This document shows positions 5,396 to 5,757 of a stretch of 5,757 nt of DNA, one piece after another. The translations under genes were made by a program, and so were the position numbers. The notes under the pieces are model-generated. The model worked only from the letters and a program-made list of their open reading frames with translations, was not told the DNA's origin and searched no databases. Position 1 is the stretch's first letter. Each line of letters opens with the position of its first letter. Origin of the DNA: Galactobacter sp. (GTDB lineage Bacteria > Actinomycetota > Actinomycetes > Actinomycetales > Micrococcaceae); NCBI RefSeq assembly GCF_022712295.1, contig NZ_JALAGT010000060.1, forward strand, positions 1 to 5,757, read 5' to 3'.

Positions 5396-5757
5396 TCATG
5401 GCACGAAGTGGGTGAGCACGTCGTCACCGAGGACCTCAGGTGGGGACGCAGGGTCCATGCGCATCCGGCGCGCCTCCGCGAGAGTGGACACGGGACCCAC
5501 ACGCAGACCCGGAAGCCCGCCCCCCAACAGCAGGGGAGCGGTGAAGACCATCAGGTGATCCACGAGACCGGCGTCGAGGAAGGCGCCGACCAGCGTCGGG
5601 CCACCCTCCACGAGCACGTGCTCGTGTCCTCGCGTACCCAGGATCGACAGAACATGGTGCAGATACGCCGCATCACCTGAGCCGCCCGACCGGTAGTGGA
5701 GAAGATCCTCACGGCGTGCCAAAGTCGAGTCCGTAGGGAGTTCGCGCTCGCCGATCA
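5396..5757 (-). CDS. ribD: RibD, C-terminal reductase domain (5' end outside window)
   Basis: RibD is a two-domain enzyme (pyrimidine deaminase then NADPH-dependent reductase) that processes the product of GTP cyclohydrolase II. Only the last 119 residues are here, all from the reductase domain. The frame is open to the right edge, starting IGERELPTDSTLARRED. The family hallmark VLVEGGPTLVGAFLDAGLVDHL is followed by the TAPLLLGGG strand and turn and a GPVSTLAEARRM segment. The stop is TGA at 5398-5396. A stand-alone reductase cannot be excluded from this fragment, but position at the head of ribE-ribBA-ribH makes RibD much more likely. The gap to ribE is 77 bases and shows no hairpin or promoter I can support, so one transcript is likely. 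Confidence 0.9.
   Translation of the reverse strand, partial: IGERELPTDSTLARREDLLHYRSGGSGDAAYLHHVLSILGTRGHEHVLVEGGPTLVGAFLDAGLVDHLMVFTAPLLLGGGLPGLRVGPVSTLAEARRMRMDPASPPEVLGDDVLTHFVP

Overview
The window is a piece of a high-GC actinobacterial chromosome. Codons mostly end in C or G, Shine-Dalgarno sites are strong, and every gene looks like ordinary housekeeping. The protein sequences and the gene neighbourhood best fit Micrococcales, possibly Micrococcaceae. That placement is an inference from family resemblance, not a measured result.

Left half, plus strand: the 3' end of ftsY (signal recognition particle receptor) runs to 458. A 365-base non-coding gap follows, with a long hairpin just after ftsY and a possible nitrogen-control site. 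Then come amtB (ammonium channel, 824-2185) and glnK (P-II signalling protein, 2188-2526), two bases apart. AmtB brings ammonium in. GlnK senses ATP/ADP and 2-oxoglutarate and is expected to plug AmtB when nitrogen is plentiful.

Right half, minus strand, read from right to left: the 3' end of ribD, then ribE, ribBA and ribH. This is a compact riboflavin operon. ribE and ribBA overlap by four bases (ATGA), and ribBA and ribH are two bases apart. RibBA makes both precursors, from GTP and from ribulose 5-phosphate. RibD carries the pyrimidine branch forward, RibH condenses the two branches to lumazine, and RibE dismutates lumazine to riboflavin. The operon converges on glnK, and a strong hairpin at 2564-2601 lies between them.

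I found no unknown system, mobile element, CRISPR array or RNA gene. The unusual content is local. Three separate tandem repeats lie in the rib operon: 18 bp x 7 encoding a hexapeptide tail on RibBA, 15 bp x 2 in the RibBA interdomain region, and 16 bp x 4 across the ribH stop codon. GlnK has uncommon residues at otherwise conserved positions (Ser103, Asn50, Thr55). AmtB has Ala where E. coli has Ser219. The glnD gene that often follows glnK in actinobacteria is not here.
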